Notes: generated by a model from the letters alone, not told the origin. DNA of 64,000 bases from Phytopythium helicoides (GCA_024867545.1 JANFNE010000029.1:496001-560000); one strand, 5' to 3'. Shown: positions 1 to 10,673, numbered from the stretch's first letter. Made by a program: numbers and translations.

Positions 1-401
1 GCTGCAGAACGGCGCTGATTTGACGCTGGCGAGTTGCTGCAACAACCCAAAGGCTTATCAAGATCAGTTCGTGATTTCATGGGATGAAGGATGAACCGAG
101 GGACATATCAGTCGTTGAGCGACACACTACAGGCTACACACTCTAGTAGACCGAGATGCCTCTTTGTTGAGCTCAAGTGATGGATGAATTTTGGCAATCG
201 AAAATGATGACTGGCGTGTAAGAGATTTCTTTCCCCCCACTTGTGAAGTGGCTGAGGAGGTAAATGCGACGATCTCCAATCTCGAGGTGTTCACAACATC
301 TCAATTCAACGATTTTACTATTTGGCAAACGCAAAACAAACTGCCGGTGATCACCTACGAAAGACGCTACGGCGCGGGTATATGAAAGGCATCGACGTTC
401 C
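1..401. other. Left-edge non-coding stretch
   Basis: I see no supportable gene here. Short open frames exist on both strands but none has a recognisable domain or start context. It is the 3' flank of the minus-strand AA17 gene that ends at 402. Confidence 0.5.
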
Positions 402-1428
402 TTAGTGACGGATTCGACGTCTGCGAGCGACACACGAAGGCACGGGTGTTGCCTCCGTCGTGTCGGCGTCGTCTCCAGTTTCGTCATCACCTGCAGATGC
501 CGTGGTAGCAGGCGGCGTGGTAGCAGGGGCCGTGGTGGCCGGCGTTGTGGTGGCGGGAGTCGTGGTAGCTGGGGCTGTGGTCTCGGGAGCCTCAGTCGCG
601 GGAGTCGTGGTGGCGGGAGCCGTGGTGGCAGGAGCCGTGGTGGCAGGAGCCGTGGTGGATGTTGTGGTTGATCCTGCAGCAGGAATCACCGTTGTGATAG
701 TCTCCTCGCCTGTGGCTGTCGATCCTCCTCCAGTCATGGGGACGCAGTTGACTGGTGTCAAGAAGATGGTTAGTAAAACGCGTGGAAGCAGTGCAAAATA
801 AGTCTCTACGCACTGTAGCTTTGCCACTGCTCGTTCTGGAACGCCAACCAGTAGAAGCGAAGCACGCAGTCACCAACACAGAGCGAGTAGTCGACCGGCA
901 TCTTTGAGTAGTCCGTCGAGCCGACATCTCCTCCTGGGTACGCAGCCTGGCAGTTGTCGCCGTGGAGAGCGATTGTGTCGTCGAACCAGATCTCGCAAGG
1001 TCCCTACATCATAAACGAAATGGTGAGATAGCTGAGTTGTAATGAGGTTCAAGAGGCGTTCATGGTCTTACCACATGCGTGAAACCTCCACCGCCATTAC
1101 CCTCGAAAATAACGAGGCCATCGCTCGGGATCGCTTGCTTGGTCCCAGTCTCCAGCGTGTGGCCACATGTGTCTCCAGCCATCTGCTCCACGACGTCACG
1201 GACCGACAGGCCCTTCGCCTCAGCCATGGTCTTGAAGATGCCAACTTGGTCTCCGCCCTTGCCAACTTCCGGCCAGAAGTAGTCGACGTTGGTGACCCAC
1301 TCTGGGTTTGGACTACTTTCCCATGATGGTGTCGGCTGGTAGAGGTACCCGTGGGCATCCGCAGTGTCGGGGATGGCGGCGAAAGCTGCAGCTGTGGCCA
1401 GCAGCGAAAACTTGGAGACGGACAGCAT
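402..1428 (-). CDS. AA17-type lytic polysaccharide monooxygenase, type A, copy 1
   Basis: Secreted copper enzyme of the oomycete AA17 family, whose described members oxidatively cleave pectin-type polymers (family knowledge). Three exons by GT-AG sites and phase: 1428-1072, 1003-814 and 751-402, with introns of 68 and 62 nt; 298 aa. Residues 1-25 are a signal peptide ending in ADA, so the mature protein begins HGYLYQP with the N-terminal His needed for the LPMO copper site. A second His in GGGFTH (about residue 118) is the likely other ligand (inference). The catalytic module continues with GPCEIW, DNC and RFYWLAFQ, then a long Thr/Pro/Ala repeat tail, probably O-glycosylated, and a basic end CVARRRRIRH. 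Its 5' flank is nearly identical over about 50 nt to that of the copy at 14929, indicating a recent duplication. No frame damage is seen. Confidence 0.88.
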
Positions 1429-1791
1429 ATTGCGGATGCTGTGGACCTGAGGGTCTTGCTGGAGATTGAGGAGTGAGCTAGGTGATCAGTAGAGAACCGA
1501 GCAAGTTACATTGTACAAGCGCATCCAGATGCCACGCTCGTAGAGGCGAGGTGCTCACTCATATCTGACAGTGTCATAATCGGAGCAGTGTTGCCCGCAG
1601 CTCCTTCCTCTAGACCACATGGACACCGCCGCTCCACCGCGATCGAACTTCAATGAAACACATCAACAGCGATTTTCGTTTTTGTGCGTTCACCTTGGAC
1701 GGCACGAACGACACTATGGGTTGTTTCCCTCTCTAGACTCCTGCTGGTGTTCTCGGTGGAGCTCTCGGTGGGGCTTTCGGTGGGCCAGCTC
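1429..1791. promoter_or_regulatory. Spacer and 5' flank of AA17 copy 1
   Basis: This holds the upstream region of the minus-strand gene starting at 1428. The 50 nt next to the ATG (about 1429-1478) match the 50 nt before the ATG at 14929 with only a couple of differences, so at least the 5' untranslated leader was duplicated with the gene. No TATA box or other core element is convincing. Confidence 0.5.
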
Positions 1792-2845
1792 CTAGTCACG
1801 GCGGCGGCGGCGAGCCTTGTAAGGCGGCACGGAGGTTGTCGGATCAACCTCTCCCCCAACGTCGTTGTCATCGCCCGTCTCATCGTCATCCTCAGTCTCG
1901 TCGTCATCCTCACTATGATAGCGGAAGTGGCAGATGTGGTCGCAGGAGATTCAGTGGCAGGGAGAGTCGTCGTGGTTGGAGCCGTAGCCTGAGGGGCCTC
2001 GGTTTTTGCCAGAGGTGTTGTCTCGGGGGCTTCTGTCATTGCAGGAGCCGTAGTCTTGGGAGCCTCAGTCGTGGCTGGAGCTGTGGTTTCTGGAGCCTCC
2101 GTGGTCGTCGTGTTGGAAGATACTTCACTCGAGACACTGGTGCTGGAGCCTGATCCTCCCTTGAGCGGGACACAGTTGACTGCGAGGGAAGGATGTGAGC
2201 GTCAGCATTTATCCAAACAATTCGGAGGGAGCACGGGGAAGAGGACTCACTGTAACTCTGCCACTGTTCGTTCTGGAACGCAAGCCAGTAGAAGCGAAGC
2301 ATACTGTCGCCCGAGCACTTTGAGTAGTCTACAGGAATCTCCGAGTAGTCCGTCGAGCCGACATCACCACCAGGGTACTCATTCTGGCAGTTGTCGCCGT
2401 GCATGGCGAGGGTGTCGTCGAACCAAATCTCGCACGGGCCCTACCAATTTTCGCTTGTTACCAACTTCAGGAACCTTGAGAATGAACTAAAGAAGTACCT
2501 GGTGCGTGAATCCGCCGCCGCCGTTGCCTGCGAAAATGAGCTTTCCATCGGTCGGAATGTCTTGCTTGGTCCCATCCCCCTTGGTGTTGAAGAAGACGCC
2601 ATGTCGAGCACCAAGTCGCGCACCGAGACACCTTTCTCCTCGGCCATGGTCTTGAAGATGCCGACCTGGTTTCCACCACTGCCGACCTCCTTCCAGTAGT
2701 AGTCGACGTTGGTGACCCAGACCGGGTTGGGGTTACCGCCGGTCCAAGTCGGAGCTGGCTTGTACACGTAGCCATGAGCATCCACGGAGCTCGCGGCAAA
2801 AGCTGCGGCCATAGCAAGCAGGGAGAGCTTGGAGACGGTCAGCAT
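1792..2845 (-). pseudogene. AA17-type LPMO, type B, frame-disrupted copy 2
   Basis: Exons 2845-2499, 2440-2251 and 2179-1792 match the intact paralogues in splice position, and the middle exon is exactly 190 nt as in the others. The signal peptide (about 23 aa) ends SVDA before HGYVYKP, and VDYYW, GPCEIW and RFYWLAFQ are all present. Two frame breaks are visible. In exon 1, near 2590-2602, a net 7-nt loss relative to copy 1 removes the Cys-containing DTCGHT region and shifts frame, although the FTHQ end is still readable in the shifted frame. In exon 3, near 1912-1925, the Thr/Pro tail shifts frame, and the other frame ends in an acidic stretch plus PYKARRRRD and a stop at 1792. Most likely a pseudogene; base-call errors are the alternative. 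An unshifted reading would run on to 1650 in low-quality sequence. Confidence 0.75.
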
Positions 2846-3445
2846 CCTTGAGTTGAGGCGAAAAGTTCGACGTAAATCGAGGAATGAGAGAGACTGTCAA
2901 TCGACTCGCAATTGACAGGGCAGATGTGAACTTGGTGGCGCCAAGATCACCAACTGCAGTTCATGTCATGGAACCGATTGCGGCACTCACGCTCTTCGAC
3001 GCGCTGATCACGGCACCGTGCATTTTGTACGGTACGCGTTCACCTCGCTAACTATGAGGTGATCCATCGACGCTGTGCCCGTCCTGTAAAGGAGCTCAGG
3101 ACTTCCACACCGCCAGGTGGTCGCAGATCCAGTTTCCTTCGCGCCCGCCCGCCTCTCGGTGGGAACGTGGTATGAGCACGTTGTGCCTCCGCGGTCCTCG
3201 GATGTGAGCCTCGGGATCACCTCAGGAAGACTGGCGTTGCAATGTAAAGACGCGGTCGAGCACCAGGAAATCTCTCGGTGGCGACGTGACGAATCGGGAG
3301 GCAGTGCAGAATGTGCAAGCCATTAGTAAATGAATAGGAGGGCGCGAGCCATCGGACATACTCTAAGCGCGCTAATCAATGGAATCGAATCGCCACTCGT
3401 GATCCCACGACGCTGGCTGCTGAAGTGGTCGCTTTCGAGTTGCCT
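2846..3445. other. Intergenic, nothing recognised
   Basis: Upstream flank of the type B AA17 copy at 1792-2845. Open frames of up to about 70 codons occur but none has a recognisable domain. Confidence 0.5.
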
Positions 3446-4221
3446 CTACGTATGTATGGATGCATTGCTGTAGAGGACGTCCAGCGTTCGTGACAACGGC
3501 TCTGCAGGAGAATCACAGATCGCGTGGGAAATCCAGCAGGCTGGATTGGATAGCCTCAAGAAAGTGCATGAACAGAGCTTGGTGTACTCTAGATCAATCT
3601 TCGAAGATGTTGGCAAATCGACAACTCTGAGGTTGGGTACTTGGGCACCTTGCACTACATCAAATCGACTCGAACCGAGCGGCGAAATGCGACTATACAA
3701 CTGGCGAGCCTTGCGCAACGGTGCTGAGTCTATTATGATAGCCCTGCCAGCGTGATCCGAGTTGCCGCCACTGAAGTAGCTGTCGCAAGCACTCTTTTCA
3801 ACGGCATGGTCCACCGAATCGGCAGCCTCGGTAGTCATCTGGTTGACCTTGCTTGCATCGGTTGCCCCATTTTCACTGCAGAAGAGGATGTAACCCGAAT
3901 AGAATTTGCAAACTTTGGAGAGGAAATATGCGGCACTGAAGTTCGGCAACTGCTCGCGAGAAGCACGCAATCTCTTGCCAAGCGCTACTATGGCTCTGCC
4001 ACCATTCAAATCGGTAGTCATGCTCGAACATTTCATCTTGTTGAAGTCGTCAAGGATACTTATTCGGTGAAGTCTCCGCGACCGTTTCTAGTGGAAACTA
4101 TCTTCCCGTCGTTTGATATGTTGTAGTATCCCACAGTCTTCAAGATCCCGCACGCAAGCACTGCATAGCTCAGCGAGAAAACCCCAAAGATTGTGTAGAT
4201 GATACTCTTCTGTTGCGCCAT
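3446..4221 (-). pseudogene. Unrecognised ORF pair, probably one degraded gene
   Basis: Two consecutive minus-strand frames read like one protein. The first starts at 4221 (MAQQKSIIYTIFGV) and has one hydrophobic segment, then Gly/Asn-rich sequence ending ...GRGDFTE before a stop near 4060. The second frame opens across the same place (ILDDFNKMKCSS...) and runs to 3446. Joining them needs a one-base frame change near 4050-4065. A Gly-Gly-Arg-Ala-Ile-Val stretch and a Cys-Ser-Glu-Asn-Gly segment follow. I do not recognise the family. It could be a decayed small membrane or secreted protein, or chance ORFs. Confidence 0.3.
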
Positions 4222-4458
4222 GTGGTTCGTGAATCCAGTTTTTATCAAGGATAATCTCGGAGGTGATCGCCAGATCACCGCGCAAATGGACTTCGTTCAA
4301 CCACTAATCGTCCTTGATGGCGATGGGACGATCGTTGAGGGTGCTACAAGACTACGAGCTCCCATACTCTCCACTTCTGGGTAGACATTGTACGAATGAG
4401 GGTTGTGTTACATTCCCAACTGTCTGCAGCTCTGTAGAGGATGCTCGGGAGCACTTGC

Positions 4459-7194
4459 TCACGCAGCAGCGAGCGACGGTGCTGCAACCACTGACTTGGG
4501 GACATACACCTTCCGAATGACTGTCCTACGCGGCTTGGTTCCCTCCTTCACTGTCTGCTCGCGCGCTTCCGACTTGCCCTTACGCTGATTGTCGCCAGAA
4601 GCCCCATTGCGGTCCTTGACAGCTCCGTCCTTGTATTCACCCGGAGACTCTGCAGGTGACGGCGCACCAGGTGCTTGCTGGGGTCGTTTTCGATCCGGAC
4701 GTATCTGCTGGTCTGCAGGATCTTCAGCCATAGCTTTTTCGCCATTCGATGACACTGGAGACTTATTCCGCCGGGGATTCGGTCCTGATCCAGGAGGTTC
4801 TCGTTTCCTTGTCAGATCAGGCGAATTCGAGGCTTGCTCGCCACTATTTCGGTGTTCTTGACGTGTTCGCTCACCCTTCGTTCTGCGCGGTTTCGATGCA
4901 GCATCGTCTACTGCGTGACCGTTAGGAGGACCACCACCACGGCTCCGTCTTGATGGCTTTGGCTTCGCGTTGTCACTACGTCCATCTTCAGCCTTGGATG
5001 GAGATGAACCCTCTTGTGGCTGCTGCTTTTTCTCGGTCAACACTACGCGCCGTGGCTTGGTTGCCTGGAAACCATTGGCACTATCTGAGGTTTCCTCGAT
5101 CGAATGCGAACCTTTTCGAGCCTCGCGGTTCCCATCACGTACATCACGGCGACTTGAGCGCGCTGGCTGGGACTCAAGCACTACAATCCTCCTTTTGCTG
5201 TCAGACGTGGTTTTCTGTTGCCGGACTCTCCTATCTCCAGCTGCTCCAGCTTCGCTGTCCTTGGAACGAGTCGGAATAGTGTGAGGTTGCGACGGCGATC
5301 CTGATGCTGAGCTGTGGTTGCCCCGCTTTGGTGCCTTCATGTCGCTGGCTACTGACGTAGATCTTGAGCGGTGTGAGTCTGAATAGGCTAGGTCCCTGTT
5401 TGCTGCAGTCCTTTTCTGCTTCACACCACCGCGGCGCCGTGGCTTAGGCTTATCAACAGAACGATTGGCCTCAAGGGACTCGGCTTCGACGGGCTCTGAG
5501 ACTTCTGCAATAGGCAAGCGCATTGGAACCACGGGGACATCATGGATGGGAACCTCGACATCTCCGACAACAAGCGTGGCAATGGGACTATCAACTTCAC
5601 TGGGATCTTCAACCTGTGGTAAAACGCCTCCCACTGCCTCTGCCTCTGCCTCTGCCCCTGCCTGATCCTGCTTCCTTGTGATCGCCTGTGGCTTTTGGTT
5701 CTGCGCCTGTTGTTGCTGCGGTTTCTTAAGTTTGTCATCCTTCTCAGCACTAACCATGCCTCCAGTCTTCGGGTCGAACAGCATCTTTGGTGCATCGCGC
5801 TTGAGAATTCGCATTTTTGCGTCGGTTGATGCATTCTGCTTCTCAGCGCTCGACGAGCTCGAGGATGTGTGGCTCAGTGACGACATTTTCCGCTCTCGCT
5901 CCACGATCTCGTTCGGCTTGGCTGTACGACGATGAGAGTTGCGAGCGGATCCATGGGGCCGCGCGCGCCAGTCGAGCGGGTCTTCAAAGTCCTCTGGGTC
6001 GTCAAACCTTGCAGGATGCGACCACACCGGGGCTCGGAAATCGTGGTAGTGAGCGAGTGAGTCATTCTTGTGACGGTCAACCATCGGACCCATCGTGGGA
6101 GAGAAGTGGCGAGGTGCTGCAGCAGGTGGAGCTAAAGTACTCTCGTGCTTTGGAGACGGAAGTTCTGCAGCCGGAGACTTTTCGGGGTTGGCAGCAGGCT
6201 GCTCTGAATGATCGTCTGTGTGATCTGAATCCTTCTCCTGACTGTCTGCAGACTGGGCTGGGCTGGCTGCGGCGTTTGGTTGCTCAGAGCCATCCGGCAG
6301 ACTTGATCTGGGTTCGTGGTGGTGGTGCGGGTCTTCGGGCACGTTCGAGTAGTGCGGAGGTGATGGATACCGACCATGGACGTCCATTTCCGGCTCTGCA
6401 GTTGGGTGGGGACGAGCCGCTGGTGCAGCACGTGACGCTGGCGCCATGTCGAAGCGCGCGTCGTTCGGACTGAAGCGTGGGTTCGCGTTGTTCGGACTGA
6501 AGCGTGGGTTCGCGTTGTTCGGCTGGGCGTTGAAGTCCCTCGCCCATCGCCCCACGAGCCCTCCATCTCGTCGTGGGACATCTGCGAAGTCTCTTTTGAC
6601 GCCGTCGAAGCGGTGGTCAATGTAGCGCTCTCCCCGCTGGGCCCTGTCGAAGCGGTCGTCTCTCTGGAACCTGTCAGCGCGTCCCCATCGGTCGTGCGCG
6701 TGCTGCTCGTGGCGGTGCTCCTCGATGACTGCGGCCTCTTTGAGGTCGGGGAACTCTCTGTTACGCGCCTGCTGGCGCTCGCGGGTCCTGCGCTCCATGT
6801 CCTGCTCGACGGCGTCGTCGCCCCACCTCCCCGAGGGCTGGATCTTGGCTACAGTCGCCCCTGCGGGCTTTGTGGGGTGCAGCAGCTCGGCCACGTGGCC
6901 CGAGGCCCACACGTTGTCGCTCGCGGCGGGTCTGGCGGCCAGCGGCGCCGCCGGAACGTCCGCGAGCGCGGCCGGTGAGCCCCAGCGAGGCCCCGCGGGG
7001 CTGTGAGTTGCGTCGACGGCCGGCGGCTGCTCGCGGCGGCGACTCGGCGTGTTGAGCGGCGCGGGGGCCGCGACGGCCACGCCCAGCGCCAGCGCGCGCG
7101 CTGAGGGCAGCAGTTCGGGCCTGGCGGGGCCGGTGGGGGCGCGGCGGGCGGCGGGGGGCGGCGGCTGGAGCTTGGGCTTGACGGAGGACGCCAT
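4459..7194 (-). CDS. Large intrinsically disordered Arg/Pro/Ser-rich protein, unknown function
   Basis: Single uninterrupted ORF of 911 aa starting at the ATG complementary to 7192-7194, in a GC-rich context after an AT-rich leader (about 7262-7285). The N-terminus is Ala/Pro-rich (about residues 1-110). It is followed by a charged segment containing REFPDLKEAA (about 145-160), an Asp/Arg-rich stretch with many RFD/RFQRDD units (about 165-230), and a long Lys/Arg/Ser/Pro-rich tail with several KPRR motifs, ending KPRRTVIRKVY. No catalytic domain is visible. Composition and the FPDLKEA motif faintly recall BAT2/PRRC2-like RNA-associated proteins, but that is a guess. A 27-nt tandem duplication lies inside the gene at 6464-6517. 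The length of clean frame argues strongly for a real gene. Confidence 0.75.
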   Translation of the reverse strand: MASSVKPKLQPPPPAARRAPTGPARPELLPSARALALGVAVAAPAPLNTPSRRREQPPAVDATHSPAGPRWGSPAALADVPAAPLAARPAASDNVWASGHVAELLHPTKPAGATVAKIQPSGRWGDDAVEQDMERRTRERQQARNREFPDLKEAAVIEEHRHEQHAHDRWGRADRFQRDDRFDRAQRGERYIDHRFDGVKRDFADVPRRDGGLVGRWARDFNAQPNNANPRFSPNNANPRFSPNDARFDMAPASRAAPAARPHPTAEPEMDVHGRYPSPPHYSNVPEDPHHHHEPRSSLPDGSEQPNAAASPAQSADSQEKDSDHTDDHSEQPAANPEKSPAAELPSPKHESTLAPPAAAPRHFSPTMGPMVDRHKNDSLAHYHDFRAPVWSHPARFDDPEDFEDPLDWRARPHGSARNSHRRTAKPNEIVERERKMSSLSHTSSSSSSAEKQNASTDAKMRILKRDAPKMLFDPKTGGMVSAEKDDKLKKPQQQQAQNQKPQAITRKQDQAGAEAEAEAVGGVLPQVEDPSEVDSPIATLVVGDVEVPIHDVPVVPMRLPIAEVSEPVEAESLEANRSVDKPKPRRRGGVKQKRTAANRDLAYSDSHRSRSTSVASDMKAPKRGNHSSASGSPSQPHTIPTRSKDSEAGAAGDRRVRQQKTTSDSKRRIVVLESQPARSSRRDVRDGNREARKGSHSIEETSDSANGFQATKPRRVVLTEKKQQPQEGSSPSKAEDGRSDNAKPKPSRRSRGGGPPNGHAVDDAASKPRRTKGERTRQEHRNSGEQASNSPDLTRKREPPGSGPNPRRNKSPVSSNGEKAMAEDPADQQIRPDRKRPQQAPGAPSPAESPGEYKDGAVKDRNGASGDNQRKGKSEAREQTVKEGTKPRRTVIRKVYVPKSVVAAPSLAAA
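6464..6517. repeat. 27-nt in-frame tandem duplication
   Basis: Two adjacent identical 27-nt units (6464-6490 and 6491-6517), with the start of a third. On the minus strand they encode two copies of a nine-residue unit (NPRFSPNNA) inside the 911-aa disordered protein. The unit length keeps the frame. Confidence 0.9.
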
Positions 7195-8497
7195 GATGCT
7201 GGAGAAAGTGCGGAAATGGAGGCGACCGCTGAAGGCAAGCTTGGCTTCTCTCGCGGTAGAAAAGGGAGAAAAAAAAACATTATAACACGTGTTTATAGCG
7301 CAGGGGGGGGACGACAGGAGGTTTGTATGGGGTGCGAACCCCTGCGCTTTTCGAGATGACCGAAAATGGCCGCCAAACCTATTATTTTTGATAGAATCTT
7401 AGTAATGAAATTTTTGATCGCGCTGAATGTTTTGAAATAGATAAAAAAGGGGACGTGAAATGTTATAAACCTGCGTTTTCAGAAAGAAAGTTAACGCACG
7501 CACCCGCCTTGAAGAAGCAAAGCACACTTCAAAAACCTGTAATAATAGATAGGACAGTGAATCGAGCTGGCGAGACGATGGAAGCCAAGCAGCTTCATGC
7601 GCGTCAAACATGATGACCAGCGTCGTGGAGAAAAGCTGGGTGTTGCTGTCTGCTTTGTTTCGATCGCCGGCCACGACGTGCACATATAGATGCTAGCCAG
7701 CTTCATGGCGAGTTTTCACACTCAACGGTGTACGTAGTTGAAGCCTGTGAGCATGACGCGTCACCCCAGCACCTCGTCCGCTGCACTGGGCATCAAACTG
7801 CATGGCCACGTTGCTGCTTACCACGTCGGCGTCATTCGTACGGCTCGCTGAAAACACCAAGACTCCAAAACAGCACCACTGCTTTTACTGTCGACAGCGC
7901 TCGTTGCCACCACGCTCCCTCCAAATTTCCATCAAGAGCAGCCCGACACCGAGATGACGCTGCCCGCGAGGCATCCCAACAACCCACGAGCTTCACGCCA
8001 CCTACTACTTTATCTCCGACGTCGTGCACGCAGAGCGAGACCAAATATACTACTGCACCATCACTGTAAGTGCTCCAAGGGCGACAATCGCAGCGAAGCT
8101 CTCAAGAATGCCATCTGGGGTGCTGGGATTGACAACTCGCAATCGTCCGACCCTGCCGCAAAGCGCTAGCGTTCCTCCTCGAAGGACAATCATCTTTACA
8201 GCTGAGCCGGCGTGAGAAAGTGTGTCAATCCATACCCAAGAGCTGACGAGGTGCACATTGCGAACCATGTACGCATTTCCACATGTACGGCGCGGGAGGT
8301 CAAGCCCACACAGTGAAAGCCTGCTTATGGGATGCCAACAAAAGAGTTGCATGGAGAATTTTTTTGGGTGGCCGCTTTAGTTTCCAACAAGCTCAATGAA
8401 GCGGGTACCCCGGCTTTCCACTTCGTCCAAATGACGAGCCAGTCAACCGATGGGCGGCTGTCTACAATACAGATAGTGAAGCCATGCGAGCTAGAGT
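7195..8497. other. Intergenic, AT-rich leader then no gene recognised
   Basis: About 1.3 kb between two minus-strand genes. It contains an A-run (7270-7278), a G-run (7305-7312) and an AT-rich stretch around 7380-7450. Small ORFs on both strands overlap each other in several frames without domains. Confidence 0.5.
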
Positions 8498-9805
8498 CTA
8501 GCAGATCTGGATGTCCACGAGCCCCTGGGCCTGCTTGTCGCCGGCCGAGGAGCCGCCGGCGGCCTTGGCCGCGCCCGCAGAGGAGCCAGCGGCCAGTAGA
8601 GCGGCCGAGGGCCCGCCGACCGCAGCGTCGTCCTCGTCGTCGAACTCGTCGATGGCCTCGTCCGTCACGTCCATGCTGAAGCGCTTCTTGACGGGCGCCC
8701 ACAGGTGGTGCTTGCGGCCCTGGCGCTGCGAGCGCGCGTACTGCTGCAGCAGCAGCAGCTGCTCCAGATCGGCGATCTGGAAGCACACGGGCACCCAGCC
8801 GTGCTCAAAGTGGAAGAACACGAGCGTCGAGACGACGAAGCCCAGCACCACGTCCACCGTGTAGTGCTTGCGGCCGGCGATGCACAACGCGGCCAGCACG
8901 GCCATGTACCAGATGCCCAGCGTCCAGCGCAGCTTGGAGAAGCGCGGGAAGTTGCGGTCCAGCGACCGCAGATACAGCAGCACGGCCGAGTTGGTGTACG
9001 CCATGTGGCCCGAGAAGATGAGGTCGCCGCACGAGTTGTACTGCCCGTAGATCGGCCCCACGCGCGTCACAATGTCGATCCACGTCGTCGGCGGGTGGTA
9101 GTCCGGGCTTCCGAGCCTGCAGTGCGGCGCCGGTCCCGGCAGCGACGTCACGGCCAGCGTCAGCATGCGCAGGAAGTAGCACACGGTCGCGCAGCGGAAG
9201 AAGGACGAGATGACGCGGCATCGGTTCTCCCGCCGCATGAGCGCCGACTGCAGCACGAAGAGCACGGGGACGCCAGCCGTGAGGATGTCGCTTAGCGGGC
9301 GCCAAGGCGAGTTCTCAGCCTGCTCGGGGATGAGCATGAAGCCAAGGTCTGGCAGCGGGTGCGCGGAGGGCACGTGGATCCAGAACGCGATGTTGACGGC
9401 GAAGACCATGACGAGCGACATGCCGACGAAGATCTCTGCGTGGTCCATGGTGGATCGCATGTTGGCGTCGATGCGCGAGCGCGTAAAGTAGCGAAAGTAC
9501 CACCAGGCGACCGTGTAGAGCGCCCAGACGCCTCCCCACGTCGCGCGCGTGTGGTGCTCCTCGGGCTCGACGACAAACTTGAAGAAGAGCACCCAGACCA
9601 TGACGCCTGCGCCGACGTCCGCGACGGTCGCGAGCACGAACAGCACGAATCCTAAAATCTCGCGGATGTCGAGCGGGTTCACGGCGCCGCCCGGCGCCTT
9701 GTCGAGCTCGGCGACGTCCCAGAGCGACGAGGCCGCGGGCCCCGAGAGCTTGCGCTTGGCTCGGAGCATCGAGGGACGCGAGAAGCTCGGCAGGAACGAC
9801 GCCAT
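8498..9805 (-). CDS. Sphingomyelin-synthase-related PAP2_C membrane protein
   Basis: 435-aa multi-pass membrane protein. It carries the hallmark motifs of the sphingomyelin synthase / ceramide phosphotransferase branch of the PAP2 superfamily: PLPDLGFMLIP in the first luminal region, CGDLIFSGH (Cys259-His267), and KHYTVDV (His314, Asp318). The two His and the Asp form the catalytic triad in that family. At least six hydrophobic segments lie between about residues 45 and 350. The C-terminal tail is Asp/Glu- then Ala/Gly-rich and probably cytosolic. By family knowledge it would move a phospho-headgroup onto ceramide (sphingomyelin, ceramide-phosphoethanolamine or inositol-phosphorylceramide type) in the Golgi or plasma membrane; the headgroup cannot be told from sequence. 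The frame is clean and single-exon, starting at 9805. Confidence 0.85.
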   Translation of the reverse strand: MASFLPSFSRPSMLRAKRKLSGPAASSLWDVAELDKAPGGAVNPLDIREILGFVLFVLATVADVGAGVMVWVLFFKFVVEPEEHHTRATWGGVWALYTVAWWYFRYFTRSRIDANMRSTMDHAEIFVGMSLVMVFAVNIAFWIHVPSAHPLPDLGFMLIPEQAENSPWRPLSDILTAGVPVLFVLQSALMRRENRCRVISSFFRCATVCYFLRMLTLAVTSLPGPAPHCRLGSPDYHPPTTWIDIVTRVGPIYGQYNSCGDLIFSGHMAYTNSAVLLYLRSLDRNFPRFSKLRWTLGIWYMAVLAALCIAGRKHYTVDVVLGFVVSTLVFFHFEHGWVPVCFQIADLEQLLLLQQYARSQRQGRKHHLWAPVKKRFSMDVTDEAIDEFDDEDDAAVGGPSAALLAAGSSAGAAKAAGGSSAGDKQAQGLVDIQIC

Positions 9806-10673
9806 GGGCGGCGAAGGGAGGGGGAGGAGATGGCTGCGGGGGAGGCGCTGGCTGCGGAAGTGATTGCGTCGGGGCTAATGGGGGGCTCGCTGCTTTTTAT
9901 AGAGCGCCCGCGCTCGTAAACAACTTGACGGGTCTTTTGGGAGCGCGCCCGCGGATTGGACAGATGGATTTAGCGCGACGCTAAGAGAGGGGCTATTCGC
10001 GGACGAGGGAGCGGTGCTATTCGCGACTCGACTGGGCTGGCGACTTGTCTGGGGAGCTCAGGATGGTGGTGGAGCTGGTTGGGAGGTCTCTTGTTGGTCG
10101 AGGAGGCGGTAAGCCCGGCTGCAGCGAGCGACCCGAAGCGGGAAGCGAACCCATTTGGGGAGACCTACTGGCTCGCGATCTCGTGGACTCGGTGTGTACT
10201 CTGTATCACGCATTCGCCCATCCAGTGGCAGTCAGCGACCCCGTTTGCTGCTTCACGGGCGGCTAGAACCGACGCGAGACCGGCTCATATCGCAGCGACA
10301 ACTTCCTGGCGTAAACACCAAGTGGTGGCAGCCCTGTGCAGTGATCGGCCAGAGTCTCTGCCGGAGCTGCTGACTGGTCGCGAACGGACGCGGACTTGAG
10401 GCTCCGCAAAGCCTCGAGGGCAAAGGACGCAGAGCTCGCGGGCGGTGCCACTCAGTGGTGCAGCGGCACGAGGTGACGGCGCTTTTCAATGCGATGTCGT
10501 CGGTCGAAGATGGCTACATTTAGTACAGTAGAGGAATTTGTATACTATACTGCCACCAATACATATGCGACTACGTCTCTCGCTATTATCGTCTACAAGC
10601 CCTACGTACTTGGCATCAAACAATAGCCAATCAAAGCGCAGCATGACCGTTTTCCCGCCATTTTCCCCTGGAG
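9806..10673. other. Divergent intergenic region
   Basis: About 870 nt between the minus-strand synthase-like gene and the plus-strand TIPIN-like gene, so it probably carries both promoters. A CCATTTTCCCC stretch at about 10661-10671 lies directly before the ATG at 10674. No ORF is convincing. Confidence 0.45.

Noticed and set aside
405..801. Plus-strand Val/Ala/Gly-rich and Arg/Gly-rich repeat ORFs
   Set aside because: They are shadows of the Thr/Pro repeat tail of the minus-strand AA17 gene; the same occurs opposite 15600-15900.
7325..7350. tRNA B-box-like GGTGCGAACCC
   Set aside because: No matching A box, anticodon arm or acceptor stem could be built around it.
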